Source: an uncultured Clostridia bacterium (lineage in GTDB: Bacteria > Bacillota > Clostridia > TANB77 > CAG-508). Taken from it: a DNA stretch of 52,969 nucleotides. This document shows, one piece after another, positions 16,165 through 25,244 of this stretch. Under the pieces are notes generated by a model that was not told the DNA's origin, searched no databases, and worked only from the letters and a program-made list of their open reading frames with translations. Each line of letters opens with the position of its first letter. Position 1 is the first letter of the stretch. The DNA lies in contig CANQRY010000004.1 in the NCBI GenBank assembly GCA_947626335.1, forward strand, positions 1-52,969, read 5' to 3'. The position numbers and the translations under genes were made by a program.

Positions 16165-16401
16165 GCTAAGAAAAAGAGGAGTAAGTTTAAACTAGCTATA
16201 AAGAAATCAGAAGTCACCGGCTGAGAGCTTCTGTTAGAATAGTAAACTGAAGGTAGCTTTGGAGCTAATATATTGAAAAATTAGTAAATATATTCGTGTA
16301 ACTTGCGTTAAAAGTATTTAAGATGTTAAATTTTATAATTTAACAAATTAAGGTGGTACCGCGTTATAACCTCGCCCTTAAAACATAGGGCGAGGTTTTT
16401 T
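16165..16401 (+). promoter_or_regulatory. T-box riboswitch of valS
   Basis: The hallmark AAGGTGGTACCGCG (16350-16363) binds the uncharged tRNA acceptor end. The 5' part includes an AAGAGGAGTAAG-type stem I and a GAAGGTAGC segment whose GTA (16253-16255) is the likely valine specifier codon. The terminator is the 11-bp stem 16368-16378 with 16387-16397 followed by TTTT. Uncharged tRNA-Val should stabilise the antiterminator and switch valS on. Confidence 0.93.
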
Positions 16402-16469
16402 GAGTAAAATAAAGCCTTTTAAAGCATAGCAATTTAGGCTTTCTAAATAAAATTAAGGAGGAAAATAAA

Positions 16470-19157
16470 ATGTGTAAAGAGCACGAGTTAGAAGGAAAAT
16501 ACGACCCAAAGTCTTTTGAAGAGGAAATTTATAAAAATTGGGAGGAAAATGGTTACTTTAAGCCATCAAATGATAAAACAAAAAAACCATATACAATAGT
16601 AATTCCACCACCAAATATTACAGGTAAACTTCACATGGGCCATGCACTAGATAATACTCTTCAAGATATTTTAATTAGATATAAAAGAATGAATGGATTT
16701 AATACTCTATGGGTTCCAGGAACAGACCATGCATCTATTGCAACAGAAGCAAAAATAGTTGAAAAGCTTAAAAGTGAAGGAAAAACAAAAGAAGATTTAG
16801 GCAGAGAAGAATTCCTAAAAAGAGCATGGGACTGGAAAAAAGAATATGGTGGAACAATTTTAAACCAATTAAAAAAACTAGGTTGCTCTTGCGACTGGTC
16901 AAGAGAAAGATTTACAATGGACGAAGGTTTATCTAATGCAGTAAAGCACGTTTTTGTTAAATTATATAACAAAGGACTTATTTATCGCGGAAAAAGAATG
17001 ATTAACTGGTGCCCATATTGTAATACTTCTATTTCTGATGCAGAAGTAGAATATGAAGAAGAGCCAACACATTTATGGTATATTAAATATCCTGTAAAAG
17101 GAGAAAAGGAAAGATTTTTAATAGTAGCTACTACAAGACCAGAAACAATGCTTGGAGATACAGGCGTTGCAGTGCATCCGGAAGATGAAAGATACAAAGA
17201 TTTAGTAGGAAAAACTGTAATTCTTCCAATTATGAATAAAGAAATTCCTGTTATAGCAGATGAATTTGTTGAAAAAGAATTTGGTACAGGTGCAGTAAAA
17301 CTAACTCCTGCACATGATGTAAACGACTACCAAGCAGCATTAAAACATGGGCTAGAAATTATACAAGTATTTGATGAAAACTTTAAAATGGGAAGTTTGC
17401 ATCCAGAGTATGAAGGAATGGATTTATATGAGGCAAGAGAAAAAATAGTAGAAAAATTAAAAGAAGAAGGCTACTTAGTAAAAATAGAAGATTATACACA
17501 TAATGTAGGAAAATGCTATCGTTGCCACCATACAATTGAACCAAAAATATCAGAGCAATGGTTTGTAAAAATGGAGCCATTAGCAAAGCCTGCAATAGAA
17601 GTTGTAAAACAAGGAAAAGTAAAATTTATACCAGAAAGATTTGACAAAATCTATTATAACTGGATGGAAAATATTCAAGATTGGTGTATTTCAAGACAGC
17701 TTTGGTGGGGGCATAGAATTCCTGCATACTATTGTGAAGACTGCAAAGAAATTATAGTATCAGAAAATAAGCCAGAAAAATGCCCTAAATGTGGAAGTAC
17801 TAATTTAAAACAAGATGAAGATACATTAGATACGTGGTTTAGTTCGGCATTATGGCCATTTTCAACACTTGGCTGGCCTGAAGCTACAGAAGACTTTAAA
17901 TATTTTTACCCAACAAGTACTTTAGTTACTGGTTATGATATTATATTTTTCTGGGTTGCAAGAATGATATTTTCTGCAGTAGAACATACAGGAGAAGTAC
18001 CTTTTGAAAATGTATTTATACATGGTATTGTACGTGACAGCCAAGGAAGAAAAATGTCTAAGAGTTTAGGCAATGGAATTGACCCATTAGAGGTAATAGA
18101 TAAATACGGAACAGATGCATTAAGATTTTCATTAGTACTTGGAATTTCACCAGGAAACGATATTCGCTATATGCCAGAAAAGTTAGAGTCTGCATCTAAT
18201 TTTGCAAATAAAATTTGGAATGCGGCAAAATTTATTACAAATTCATTAGCAGACGAAAAAAAGGTAAGAGAATTTTGCTATGATGTATATGAAAAAAATC
18301 ATGCATATAATCCAGAATTATTAAGAGTAGAAGACAAATGGATTTTGAATAAATTTGATAAATTGGTAGTAGAGGTAACACAAAATTTAGAAAACTTTGA
18401 ATTAGGAATTGCTTTAGATAAAATATACAATTTTATATGGAATGAATTTTGTGATTGGTATATTGAAATTGTAAAACCAAGAATATATAGTGAAGACGAG
18501 CAAACAAAGGTAGCTGTAAGTGATATTTTAAATCATGTGTTTAGCTCTTCTTTAAAACTATTACATCCATTTATGCCATTTATTACAGCAAAAATCTACT
18601 CAAAACTAATTCGTTTTGGTGCAGAAGAAATTATGATATCAAAATGGCCAGACATTAGAAAAGAATTTATTTTTGATAAAGAAGAACAATTTATTGAAGA
18701 CATTAAACAAATTATTGTTGGAATTAGAAATATAAGGGCAAAGCTAAATGTTCATCCTTCAAAAAAATCAAAGCTAATTGTTGTTGTAAAAGACGTAGAT
18801 TCAATGAAAAAAGAAATAGAAGAAGCTAAGCCAATTCTGCAAAAGCTAGGATTTGCAGAAGAAATTATTATTCAAGATAATAAAACAGGAATTCCACAAA
18901 ATGCAATGTCTGTACTTGGAAATGGAATAGAGGTATATTTGCCATTTGAAGAATTAGTAGACATTGAAGAAGAAAGAAAAAGACTACAAGGAGAAAAAGA
19001 AAAATTAATTTCAGAAGTTGAAAGAGCTGAAAAAATGCTTTCTAACCCAGGCTTTGTAAATAAGGCACCAGAAGCAAAAATAAATGAAGAAAAAGAAAAA
19101 CTTGCTAAATACAAAGACATGCTTGAAAAAGTAGAAGAAAGATTAAAAAGCATTTAA
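16470..19157 (+). CDS. valS: Valine--tRNA ligase
   Basis: 895 aa, full length class Ia synthetase. The HIGH-type motif lies in [15 protein letters not shown] (about 45-59), and KMSKS in [14 protein letters not shown] (about 527-540). Between them are the editing domain ([15 protein letters not shown]) and CxxC zinc pairs (CYRCHH; CEDC...CPKCGS). The C-terminal coiled coil ([18 protein letters not shown] on) is typical of ValRS. It is controlled by the T-box leader. AAGGAGG gives the SD. Confidence 0.98.
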   Translation: MCKEHELEGKYDPKSFEEEIYKNWEENGYFKPSNDKTKKPYTIVIPPPNITGKLHMGHALDNTLQDILIRYKRMNGFNTLWVPGTDHASIATEAKIVEKLKSEGKTKEDLGREEFLKRAWDWKKEYGGTILNQLKKLGCSCDWSRERFTMDEGLSNAVKHVFVKLYNKGLIYRGKRMINWCPYCNTSISDAEVEYEEEPTHLWYIKYPVKGEKERFLIVATTRPETMLGDTGVAVHPEDERYKDLVGKTVILPIMNKEIPVIADEFVEKEFGTGAVKLTPAHDVNDYQAALKHGLEIIQVFDENFKMGSLHPEYEGMDLYEAREKIVEKLKEEGYLVKIEDYTHNVGKCYRCHHTIEPKISEQWFVKMEPLAKPAIEVVKQGKVKFIPERFDKIYYNWMENIQDWCISRQLWWGHRIPAYYCEDCKEIIVSENKPEKCPKCGSTNLKQDEDTLDTWFSSALWPFSTLGWPEATEDFKYFYPTSTLVTGYDIIFFWVARMIFSAVEHTGEVPFENVFIHGIVRDSQGRKMSKSLGNGIDPLEVIDKYGTDALRFSLVLGISPGNDIRYMPEKLESASNFANKIWNAAKFITNSLADEKKVREFCYDVYEKNHAYNPELLRVEDKWILNKFDKLVVEVTQNLENFELGIALDKIYNFIWNEFCDWYIEIVKPRIYSEDEQTKVAVSDILNHVFSSSLKLLHPFMPFITAKIYSKLIRFGAEEIMISKWPDIRKEFIFDKEEQFIEDIKQIIVGIRNIRAKLNVHPSKKSKLIVVVKDVDSMKKEIEEAKPILQKLGFAEEIIIQDNKTGIPQNAMSVLGNGIEVYLPFEELVDIEEERKRLQGEKEKLISEVERAEKMLSNPGFVNKAPEAKINEEKEKLAKYKDMLEKVEERLKSI

Positions 19158-19259
19158 AAAATGTGCTTTTATATGAAAAAATTGAGAGTTCCTATTTCTA
19201 AACTCTACTTTTTGGTGTATAGTTCATTATAAGAAACCATATTTACTTTAAAGTTAATA

Positions 19260-19290
19260 AAAACCCCTGCTTTAGAATAGCAGGGGTTTT
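19260..19290. terminator. Bidirectional terminator
   Basis: A perfect 12-bp stem, AAAACCCCTGCT (19260-19271) with AGCAGGGGTTTT (19279-19290). It serves the convergent minus-strand gene ending at 19297 and probably valS. Confidence 0.85.
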
Positions 19291-19296
19291 GAGCTC

Positions 19297-19590
19297 TTAG
19301 CGGGGAGAGATGACGTAAATCAAATTGTAGTTTTGTACCACCCAATTGGCAGCATCAAGCTCATCAGCGATCTCTTGAGCCAAATCCTTGCCATCAAGGT
19401 GTTCAGACTTTGAGATCCTCACGGTGAGATCGTCCATAGAGCCATTTTTGATGGCTTTTTCAGATGCCTCCTTGATCTTCTGCACAAGAAGTTCTCTCTG
19501 GCTTTTCAGCATCTCCATCCGTTCATTGACCTCGGTTACCTTCCTCTTGAGCTCAATCGCGTCGGGGATAATGAGATTTTCCCTACTCAT
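19297..19590 (-). CDS. Small coiled-coil hypothetical protein (GC-richer cassette)
   Basis: 97 aa from the ATG at 19590, chosen because AAGGAGGAG precedes it; a longer reading to 19638 is unlikely. Residues 8-50 are heptad-rich (ELKRKVTEVNERMEMLKSQR onward), then a DDLTVRISKSEHLDG strand region and a helical DLAQEIADELDAANWVV. No family recognised. GC content is clearly above the neighbours, and GC-ending codons (GAG, CTC, GCC, ATC) are common. It has its own promoter (TTGCAG 19672-19667, 17 bases, TATAAT 19649-19644) and terminator, so it reads as an independently acquired gene. Confidence 0.72.
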   Translation of the reverse strand: MSRENLIIPDAIELKRKVTEVNERMEMLKSQRELLVQKIKEASEKAIKNGSMDDLTVRISKSEHLDGKDLAQEIADELDAANWVVQNYNLIYVISPR

Positions 19591-19643
19591 GGAAAATACT
19601 CCTCCTTCACACAAATTTTCACCAATAAAGGTGTTCAATTCTT

Positions 19644-19672
19644 ATTATACCACTTTTTTTAGGAATCTGCAA
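19644..19672 (-). promoter_or_regulatory. Promoter of the minus-strand cassette gene
   Basis: On the minus strand, TTGCAG (19672-19667), 17 bases, then an extended -10 TGGTATAAT. Confidence 0.75.
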
Positions 19673-19690
19673 CTTTATGTAAAATCATAC

Positions 19691-19719
19691 TTGACATTAG
19701 AATTTATTAATGTTAATAT
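19691..19719 (+). promoter_or_regulatory. Strong sigma-A promoter upstream of DUF4160 gene
   Basis: TTGACA (19691-19696), 17 bases, TAATAT (19714-19719). Transcription should start near 19726, only a couple of bases before the hairpin at 19728. Confidence 0.75.
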
Positions 19720-19727
19720 ACCATTAA

Positions 19728-19760
19728 GGGCACAAAGTAATATTTTTGTGTCCTTTTTTT
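19728..19760 (+). terminator. Promoter-proximal terminator/attenuator
   Basis: GGGCACAAA (19728-19736) pairs (one G-U) with TTTGTGTCC (19745-19753), followed by seven T. It lies immediately downstream of the promoter at 19691-19719 and 100 bases upstream of the first gene, so it would cut most transcripts to about 35 nt unless relieved. Confidence 0.65.
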
Positions 19761-19858
19761 CTGTCATTTTTATTTCTATATTTATCCCAAAAATAAAAAT
19801 TTACAAAAGGAGGTGTTTTTTTATAAAAAAAATGATATAATAAGAAAGGAGTAAGGAA

Positions 19859-20116
19859 ATGCCAACAATTAGTATGTTTTATGGAATTTTGATAAAAATG
19901 TACTATGTTGAACACCAACCACCACATTTTCATGCTTATTATAATGAAAATAAAGCATTGTTCGACTTTAATGGAAAGTTATTGGAAGGTAATATGCCTG
20001 TAAAACAGCTGAAATTAATTCAAGCATGGTCTGTAATACATAAAGAAGAACTAATAGCTAATTGGTGTTTATCAAAAGAAAATGAAACCTTATTTCATAT
20101 AAAACCTTTAGAATAG
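19859..20116 (+). CDS. DUF4160 domain protein
   Basis: 85 aa. PTISMFYGILIKMYYVEHQPPHFHAYYNE is the DUF4160 signature, including the conserved HxPPHFH histidines (about 20-26). KQLKLIQAWSVIHKEELIANW is the conserved C-terminal helix. Such proteins are regularly paired with DUF2442, as here, and are suspected toxin-antitoxin-like modules; the activity is not established. SD AAAGGAG. Confidence 0.88.
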   Translation: MPTISMFYGILIKMYYVEHQPPHFHAYYNENKALFDFNGKLLEGNMPVKQLKLIQAWSVIHKEELIANWCLSKENETLFHIKPLE

Positions 20117-20126
20117 GAGAATTGAA

Positions 20127-20363
20127 ATGAGAGAAGTAACTAATGTAGAGCCTTTAGAAAATTATCAATTATTATTAACTTTTGATAACAAAGAAAAGAA
20201 AATAAAAGATATGAAACCATATTTAGATAAAGGCGTATTTAAAAAATTAAAAGATAAAGAAGTATTTAAAAAAGTGAAAATTTCGTATGGTACAATCTGT
20301 TGGGATGATGATATCGACATGTGTCCAGATACATTATATGAAACAAGTAGCAAAGTAAAATAA
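20127..20363 (+). CDS. DUF2442 domain protein
   Basis: 78 aa. REVTNVEPLENYQLLLTFDN and KDMKPYLDKGVFKKLKDKEV then TICWDDDIDMCPDTLYETS match DUF2442. It starts 10 bases after the DUF4160 gene and forms a two-gene operon ending at the terminator at 20392. In the pair it may be the DNA- or partner-binding member. Confidence 0.88.
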   Translation: MREVTNVEPLENYQLLLTFDNKEKKIKDMKPYLDKGVFKKLKDKEVFKKVKISYGTICWDDDIDMCPDTLYETSSKVK

Positions 20364-20391
20364 TATAATTACACATAAGAGAACAAAAGGG

Positions 20392-20412
20392 AACCCGTCT
20401 ATTTGACGGGTT
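20392..20412 (+). terminator. Intrinsic terminator
   Basis: AACCCGTC (20392-20399) pairs with GACGGGTT (20405-20412), followed by a run of T. Confidence 0.9.
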
Positions 20413-20448
20413 TTTTTGTGCCAATTTACATTTTCAGTAGTCGTAAAA

Positions 20449-20474
20449 TGTCGAAAACTTCCTATAATTCGACA
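20449..20474 (+). promoter_or_regulatory. Two inverted Spo0A boxes upstream of the spoIIA genes
   Basis: TGTCGAA (20449-20455) and its reverse complement TTCGACA (20468-20474) both match the 0A box exactly. They lie about 80-105 bases before spoIIAA, with a TATAAT at 20518-20523 downstream. Spo0A~P activation of spoIIA is established in Bacillus and Clostridium. A clear sigma-H promoter is not evident. Confidence 0.75.
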
Positions 20475-20554
20475 AAACTTCCCAAGTTTTACTCTAGATA
20501 TTAACTGGAAAAAAATGTATAATTGGACAAGCAAACAAATAGGAGGTAATTAGT

Positions 20555-20878
20555 ATGAAAACTAAGTTTGAGGAGAAAAATAATGTACTATACCTTGAAA
20601 TAACAGAAGAAATTGATCATCATACTACAGAAAAAATAAGGAGGGTAATGGATAATGAAATTACAAGATTTATGCCTAGAAAAATTGTATTTGATTTTAG
20701 TAATGTTTCTTTCATGGATAGTGCAGGAATAGGGCTTTTAATAGGAAGATATAAGCTAATTAAATTATTAGGAGGAGCAGCAGAAATTATAAATGCAAAT
20801 AAAAGTATTTCAAAAGTGTTAGAAATGAGTGGAGTATTAAAAATTATTCCAATTCAAAAAGAAAAGAAAGTAGGATGA
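20555..20878 (+). CDS. spoIIAA: Anti-sigma F factor antagonist
   Basis: 107 aa STAS-domain protein. The phosphorylatable serine lies in FMDSAGIGLLIGRYK (Ser56, equivalent to Ser58 of B. subtilis). Unphosphorylated SpoIIAA binds SpoIIAB and frees sigma F in the forespore. SD AGGAGGT. It is the first gene of the sporulation cluster and follows the Spo0A boxes. Confidence 0.96.
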   Translation: MKTKFEEKNNVLYLEITEEIDHHTTEKIRRVMDNEITRFMPRKIVFDFSNVSFMDSAGIGLLIGRYKLIKLLGGAAEIINANKSISKVLEMSGVLKIIPIQKEKKVG

Positions 20879-20928
20879 AATTTATTTTCCAACCAAATTT
20901 GTACATGAGAAAGGAAGGTTGAATAAAA

Positions 20929-21408
20929 ATGAAAAGTAGATATGATAATGAAATGGAATTAGACTTTTTAAGTAAGTCAAACAACGAAGCATTTGCACGT
21001 ATTACTGTTGCAGCATTTGCTGCACAATTAGACCCAACAATAGAGGAACTAGCAGATATTAAAACTGCTGTATCAGAGGCAGTTACAAACTCAATTATTC
21101 ATGGATATGAAAATACGGAAGGCTTAGTAAAAATAAAGGCAACATTACTTAATAATGTGGTCCAAATAGAAATATCTGATAATGGCAAAGGCATTGAGGA
21201 CATAGAACTTGCAAGAAAACCGCTTTATACAAGTAAAGGAAATTTAGAAAGGTCTGGAATGGGCTTTACTATTATGGAAAGTTTTATGGATGAAGTTGAA
21301 ATTCATTCAGTTGTAGGAATTGGCACAAAAATAATTATGAAAAAGAAAATAAATAAGGAGAATAATAAAGAGGAAATAGAAGAAGAAAAAAATGCTCTAA
21401 TAGACTAA
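20929..21408 (+). CDS. spoIIAB: Anti-sigma F factor, serine kinase
   Basis: 159 aa GHKL-type kinase. The N-box is in [20 protein letters not shown] (about 44-63), the G1 box [10 protein letters not shown], and the G2 box [20 protein letters not shown]. The last 15 residues (Lys/Glu-rich) extend beyond the usual length. It holds sigma F inactive and phosphorylates SpoIIAA. SD GAAAGGAAGG. Confidence 0.96.
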   Translation: MKSRYDNEMELDFLSKSNNEAFARITVAAFAAQLDPTIEELADIKTAVSEAVTNSIIHGYENTEGLVKIKATLLNNVVQIEISDNGKGIEDIELARKPLYTSKGNLERSGMGFTIMESFMDEVEIHSVVGIGTKIIMKKKINKENNKEEIEEEKNALID

Positions 21409-21440
21409 TTTTACAAATGAAAAGTAGGGAGGCATTTAAA

Positions 21441-22172
21441 TTGCAGGATGAATTTGAAAACAAAGCAGAAGATATTATTAAAGCACAACAGGGTGACAAA
21501 GAAGCAATGTCGTATTTAATAGAAAAAAATAAAGGGCTTATTTGGAATATTGTAAAACGTTTTCAAGGTAGAGGTCATGAAATAGAAGATTTATATCAAG
21601 TTGGAGTTATGGGATTTATAAAATGTATTAAAAGGTTTGATAGTAATTTTGATGTTAGGCTATCTACCTATGCTGTTCCATACATATTAGGAGAAGTAAA
21701 AAGATATATTAGAGATAATGGACCTATAAAAATCAGCAGAAGTTTAAAAGAAATGGCAGCAAAGGTACTAGATATAAAAAATGATTATTATAAGAAAAAT
21801 GGAAGAGAAATAAAGGTTGAAGAATTAGCAAATACTTTAAAAATTTCAAAAGAAGAATTAGCATTAGTTTTAGATACTTTTCAGCCTATAAACTCAATAG
21901 ATGAGCAGTTATACGAAGAAAATGATGACGGCATGACATTACTAGATAAAATGAAAAGTGGTGTAGATGAAGCCACTTTAGTTACAAATAAGGTATGTAT
22001 TGAACAAGTAATACAAAAGCTAAAGAAAAAAGAAAGAGAAGTTATACTTCTTAGATACTATAGAGGCAAAACCCAAACTGAAATAGCTAAAATACTTGGA
22101 ATGACCCAAGTACAAGTATCTAGAGTAGAAAGAAAAGCTTTAGAACTAATGAAAACAAAATTAGCGGGCTAG
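21441..22172 (+). CDS. sigF: RNA polymerase sporulation sigma factor F
   Basis: 243 aa from the preferred TTG at 21441, which has GGGAGG (21427-21432) 8 bases upstream. The ATG at 21417 has no SD and would add 8 residues. Regions: 2.1-2.2 YLIEKNKGLIWNIVKRF and DLYQVGVMGFIKCIKRFD; 2.3-2.4 STYAVPYILGEVKRYIRDNG; 3 SRSLKEMAAKVLD; 4.2 HTH TQTEIAKILGMTQVQVSRVE. It directs early forespore transcription. It closes the three-gene spoIIA unit. Confidence 0.95.
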   Translation: MQDEFENKAEDIIKAQQGDKEAMSYLIEKNKGLIWNIVKRFQGRGHEIEDLYQVGVMGFIKCIKRFDSNFDVRLSTYAVPYILGEVKRYIRDNGPIKISRSLKEMAAKVLDIKNDYYKKNGREIKVEELANTLKISKEELALVLDTFQPINSIDEQLYEENDDGMTLLDKMKSGVDEATLVTNKVCIEQVIQKLKKKEREVILLRYYRGKTQTEIAKILGMTQVQVSRVERKALELMKTKLAG

Positions 22173-22188
22173 CTAAAAAGGAGTAAAT

Positions 22189-23178
22189 TTGAAGAGGTAT
22201 ATTATTTATTTATTGCTTTTTTTGTGTATTTGTTTTTTAGTTCCAATTATATTTACAGCTTCTTTTAGAATAGCTTCAGTTAATACTACAAACAATGAGA
22301 TTACAGTAGAAGCTACCTATGATTATAAACAATATAAAAAAGTAAAGCTATTACATAAAAAAACTGGCAAAATAGAAGAACTACCATTTGAAGAATATAT
22401 ATATGGTGTGGTAAGTAGCGAAATGCCAGTAACTTACGAAAAAGAAGCCCTAAAAGCACAGGCAATTGTAGCAAGAACGTATACTTTGTACAAAATAGTG
22501 CAAAATAGTTCTAAACATAAAGGGGCAGATATTTGTGATGATTCAAGCTGTTGCCAAGCATGGATTTCAAAAGAAGATAGACTTAGCAAATGGGATGAAT
22601 CTTTAAGAAAGCAAAATTGGAATAAAATTGTAAACTGCGTAAATGAAACACAAGGAAAGATAATTACATATGAAAATAAGCCAATAAATGCATTTTTTCA
22701 TTCTAATAGTGGAGGAAGTACAGAAGCCCCTATAAACGTATGGGGCGGAAGCGGATATCCATATTTACAGTCAGTACAAACTTCTGGAGAAGATGCATAT
22801 TCACAGTACTCATCAGATGCTACAGTAACAAAGGAAGAATTTGAAAAAACTATAAAAAAAGCACATAGCAATTTTGAAATAGATTTTAATGATAAAAAAT
22901 GTATTGAAGTAAAAGAATACACAGAAGGAGGCAGAGTAAAAACTATTAAAATTGGAAATGTAGAACTATCTGGAGTAGAAGTAAGAACTCTTTTTGGTTT
23001 AAGGTCAGCTAATTTTACTATAGAACTTGATAAAAATAATGTAAAATTCAAAGTAATAGGCTATGGACATGGTGTTGGCATGAGCCAAACAGGAGCAGAT
23101 AGTTTAGCAAAACAAGGACAAAATTATGAACAAATTATTCATCATTTTTATACAAACGTAGAAATACAAGATATATAA
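22189..23178 (+). CDS. spoIID: Stage II sporulation protein D
   Basis: 329 aa, start TTG with AAAAAGGAG upstream. Membrane anchor about 4-24. The lytic transglycosylase core has FEEYIYGVVSSEMPVTYEKE (catalytic-type Glu in SEMP), KAQAIVARTYTL, and AFFHSNSGGSTE. The C-terminal signature is GYGHGVGMSQTGADSLAKQG. SpoIID with SpoIIM and SpoIIP degrades peptidoglycan to drive engulfment. It is 17 bases after sigF, so likely read through from it, whereas B. subtilis keeps the two loci apart. Confidence 0.96.
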   Translation: MKRYIIYLLLFLCICFLVPIIFTASFRIASVNTTNNEITVEATYDYKQYKKVKLLHKKTGKIEELPFEEYIYGVVSSEMPVTYEKEALKAQAIVARTYTLYKIVQNSSKHKGADICDDSSCCQAWISKEDRLSKWDESLRKQNWNKIVNCVNETQGKIITYENKPINAFFHSNSGGSTEAPINVWGGSGYPYLQSVQTSGEDAYSQYSSDATVTKEEFEKTIKKAHSNFEIDFNDKKCIEVKEYTEGGRVKTIKIGNVELSGVEVRTLFGLRSANFTIELDKNNVKFKVIGYGHGVGMSQTGADSLAKQGQNYEQIIHHFYTNVEIQDI

Positions 23179-23247
23179 ATTTTTTTTGTATAATTTTCTT
23201 AAAAATTGTTAATAATGGTACTAATGAAAAATTAAGGAGGAAATTTT

Positions 23248-24057
23248 ATGAGAAGAGACAATAGAAGAAGTCAAATTGATGAAGGGCTAGATGCAAAAAA
23301 AATGTTATATATCATAGGCAGTATTTTATCTTTAGCAGTAATTGTTTTTGTAATAACATTTTTAATTTATAGTAATGAACTTGAAAAAAGCACTCAGCTT
23401 GGTAGTTTAGATACAAATAATATTGGAACAATTAAAGCAGAGGATGCAAGTATTGATTATGGTAAAACAGTAAATGAAATGCAAAACGAAATAACAAATG
23501 AAGTAGCAAATAATGATGATATAGAAGAAAACAAATCATCTGGAACAAATACTGTAGACAAAATAGCAATAAATACAAGTGTAAACCAAACAGATACGAA
23601 ACCAAAAAATGAAGAAACAAAACCAGAAGAAAAGGAAGAAAAAATTCCAGACCCTGAATTTCAAAAACCTATTAGTGGAGATATAATAAAAGAATTTGCA
23701 GAAAATAAACTTGTATATTCTTCTACACTAGATGTTTGGTCAACACATAATGGAATTGATATTCAAGCAGAGAAAACAACAGTTGTAAAAGCATCTGCAG
23801 AAGGAAAAGTAACTTCTATAAAAAATGATCCACGTTATGGTTTAACTGTAATAATAGAACATGCAAATGGCTATAAAACTGTATATGCAAATCTTTTATC
23901 ATCAGAATTTGTAGTAGAAGGTGAAGAAGTAAAACAAGGACAAAGCATAGGTACAGTTGGAAATACTGCATCATTTGAAATATCAGATGAACCACATTTG
24001 CATTTTGAGCTATTAAAAAATAATGAGCAGCAAGATCCAGAGTTGTATTTAAATTAA
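23248..24057 (+). CDS. spoIIQ: M23/LytM-domain protein, SpoIIQ-like
   Basis: 269 aa. One membrane segment (about 20-43), an acidic Asn/Glu/Lys-rich linker (about 60-130), and a C-terminal LytM domain. Zinc ligands HNGID and HLHFEL are present, unlike B. subtilis SpoIIQ, so the domain may bind metal. The further His usually seen in Y-x-H is Asn (VYANLL), so full endopeptidase activity is doubtful. SpoIIQ anchors the forespore side of the SpoIIIAH channel. Position right after spoIID supports the assignment. SD AAGGAGG. Confidence 0.87.
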   Translation: MRRDNRRSQIDEGLDAKKMLYIIGSILSLAVIVFVITFLIYSNELEKSTQLGSLDTNNIGTIKAEDASIDYGKTVNEMQNEITNEVANNDDIEENKSSGTNTVDKIAINTSVNQTDTKPKNEETKPEEKEEKIPDPEFQKPISGDIIKEFAENKLVYSSTLDVWSTHNGIDIQAEKTTVVKASAEGKVTSIKNDPRYGLTVIIEHANGYKTVYANLLSSEFVVEGEEVKQGQSIGTVGNTASFEISDEPHLHFELLKNNEQQDPELYLN

Positions 24058-24129
24058 GTAAAATACTGGCTTAAATAATCTCATATATAAGCTTCTTGTC
24101 TTAAAATGAAAGAGATTATTTTAAGAAAC

Positions 24130-24160
24130 ACAAAAAGCAGTGAGAAACACTGCTTTTTGT
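24130..24160. terminator. Bidirectional terminator
   Basis: A perfect 13-bp stem (24130-24142 with 24148-24160), loop AGAAA, between convergent genes. A weaker hairpin (24074-24082 with 24112-24120) lies just before it. Confidence 0.88.
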
Positions 24161-24183
24161 GCGAAATTACTGTTAGTTAAAAT

Positions 24184-25035
24184 TTAGGCTGCTTGAAATT
24201 TTCCATAGTCGATTTCACTGGTAAATTCGATGCCTTCTGCTTTAGCCATTTGAACAACAAATTTGTGAATGGCTATTAAATTTTGGATGGATAAATTAGT
24301 TCCAGTTGTCAGCCAGCCCTCAACCTTTACGCCTATTGTGCCATCATACTGATACTGAAAAAGAACTCTATCAATATTAATATTCTTTCTCATCGTGACT
24401 GAACAACTATAGTCGCTAGAATTACCTCTGCCTTCGTACCTGTCCCACTGAATGACCATATAAAATTCATCATTTGACAATGGGAGTTCATCATCATATG
24501 GCTCGACATGAACGAAAATATCCTCAGGTCTTGTTTCACGTCTTGCCTCGATGATTTCTTCAGCTAGTTCAAGAATTTCCCTTGCCATGTCCTGCTCCGT
24601 CATTTCTTTCGGAGTAGTAATAGTGCCGGATGGCAAATCGGCAATTCTTTTTGCTTCTGCGTCTTTTTCCAACTGACGCATTTCATCATTCTCAGGGAAC
24701 CTACCGCTTTTTTTGATGTATTCAACCAAACTACTCATCAGATAATCATCAGGAAGATTTTGGTATCTTATAATGTGGTCCAGATACCCTTCTACTCTCC
24801 CAAGAAAATCCTTTTTCAGGTATTCTCTCACTTCTGCTTCGCTTTTCATTGTTACAACAGTTGATAGTTCATCAGGGCAACCCGTAAAAGGGTCAAGGTT
24901 CGCATAAACGGACACCTTACCTTCTTTCTGGAATACTTCGAACAGGTTTCTTTCGTTCTCTGCATTCACATCACATAACTTCCGCAAATCCCGAATTACT
25001 GTGCGATTTACACTTCCATTGTAATTTCTAATCAT
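24184..25035 (-). CDS. Hypothetical protein (GC-richer cassette)
   Basis: 283 aa from the ATG at 25035 (SD AGGAGG); the longer reading to 25077 has no SD. No signal peptide or membrane segment. The middle (about 125-190) is very acidic and helical, and the C-terminal 90 residues look like a mixed alpha/beta domain (VMVIQWDRYEG-type strands and ending EFTSEIDYGKFQAA). I do not recognise a family. GC and codon use differ from neighbours: CGG arginine, CTC, GCC and CAG are used. It has its own -10 (25121-25116) and terminator. Confidence 0.72.
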   Translation of the reverse strand: MIRNYNGSVNRTVIRDLRKLCDVNAENERNLFEVFQKEGKVSVYANLDPFTGCPDELSTVVTMKSEAEVREYLKKDFLGRVEGYLDHIIRYQNLPDDYLMSSLVEYIKKSGRFPENDEMRQLEKDAEAKRIADLPSGTITTPKEMTEQDMAREILELAEEIIEARRETRPEDIFVHVEPYDDELPLSNDEFYMVIQWDRYEGRGNSSDYSCSVTMRKNINIDRVLFQYQYDGTIGVKVEGWLTTGTNLSIQNLIAIHKFVVQMAKAEGIEFTSEIDYGKFQAA

Positions 25036-25180
25036 TTTTATTCCTCCTAAAATTTTACTAATCTTCTTGTATAACATATGCTGAAAAAGAGGATTAACAA
25101 AAAGATTACGTATATATTATACCATAATTTACATAAAAATAAAATATTTATATAAAAATTATTTTATATAAATAAAAACA

Positions 25181-25209
25181 TTGAAAACTAGCCGTAATTA
25201 ATATATAAT
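25181..25209 (+). promoter_or_regulatory. Sigma-A promoter of addA
   Basis: TTGAAA (25181-25186), 17 bases, TATAAT (25204-25209). Confidence 0.75.
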
Positions 25210-25244
25210 TAAAGCATCAAAAGCTAAAGGAGAAAAGTTAGAGT

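Noticed and set aside
19388..19840. Plus-strand ORF of 150 codons opposite the cassette gene
   Set aside because: It is the shadow of the minus-strand coding sequence and crosses both promoters.
23188..23217. Sigma F promoter before spoIIQ
   Set aside because: A GTATA at 23188 is followed at about the right distance by only a poor -10 match, so I did not annotate it.
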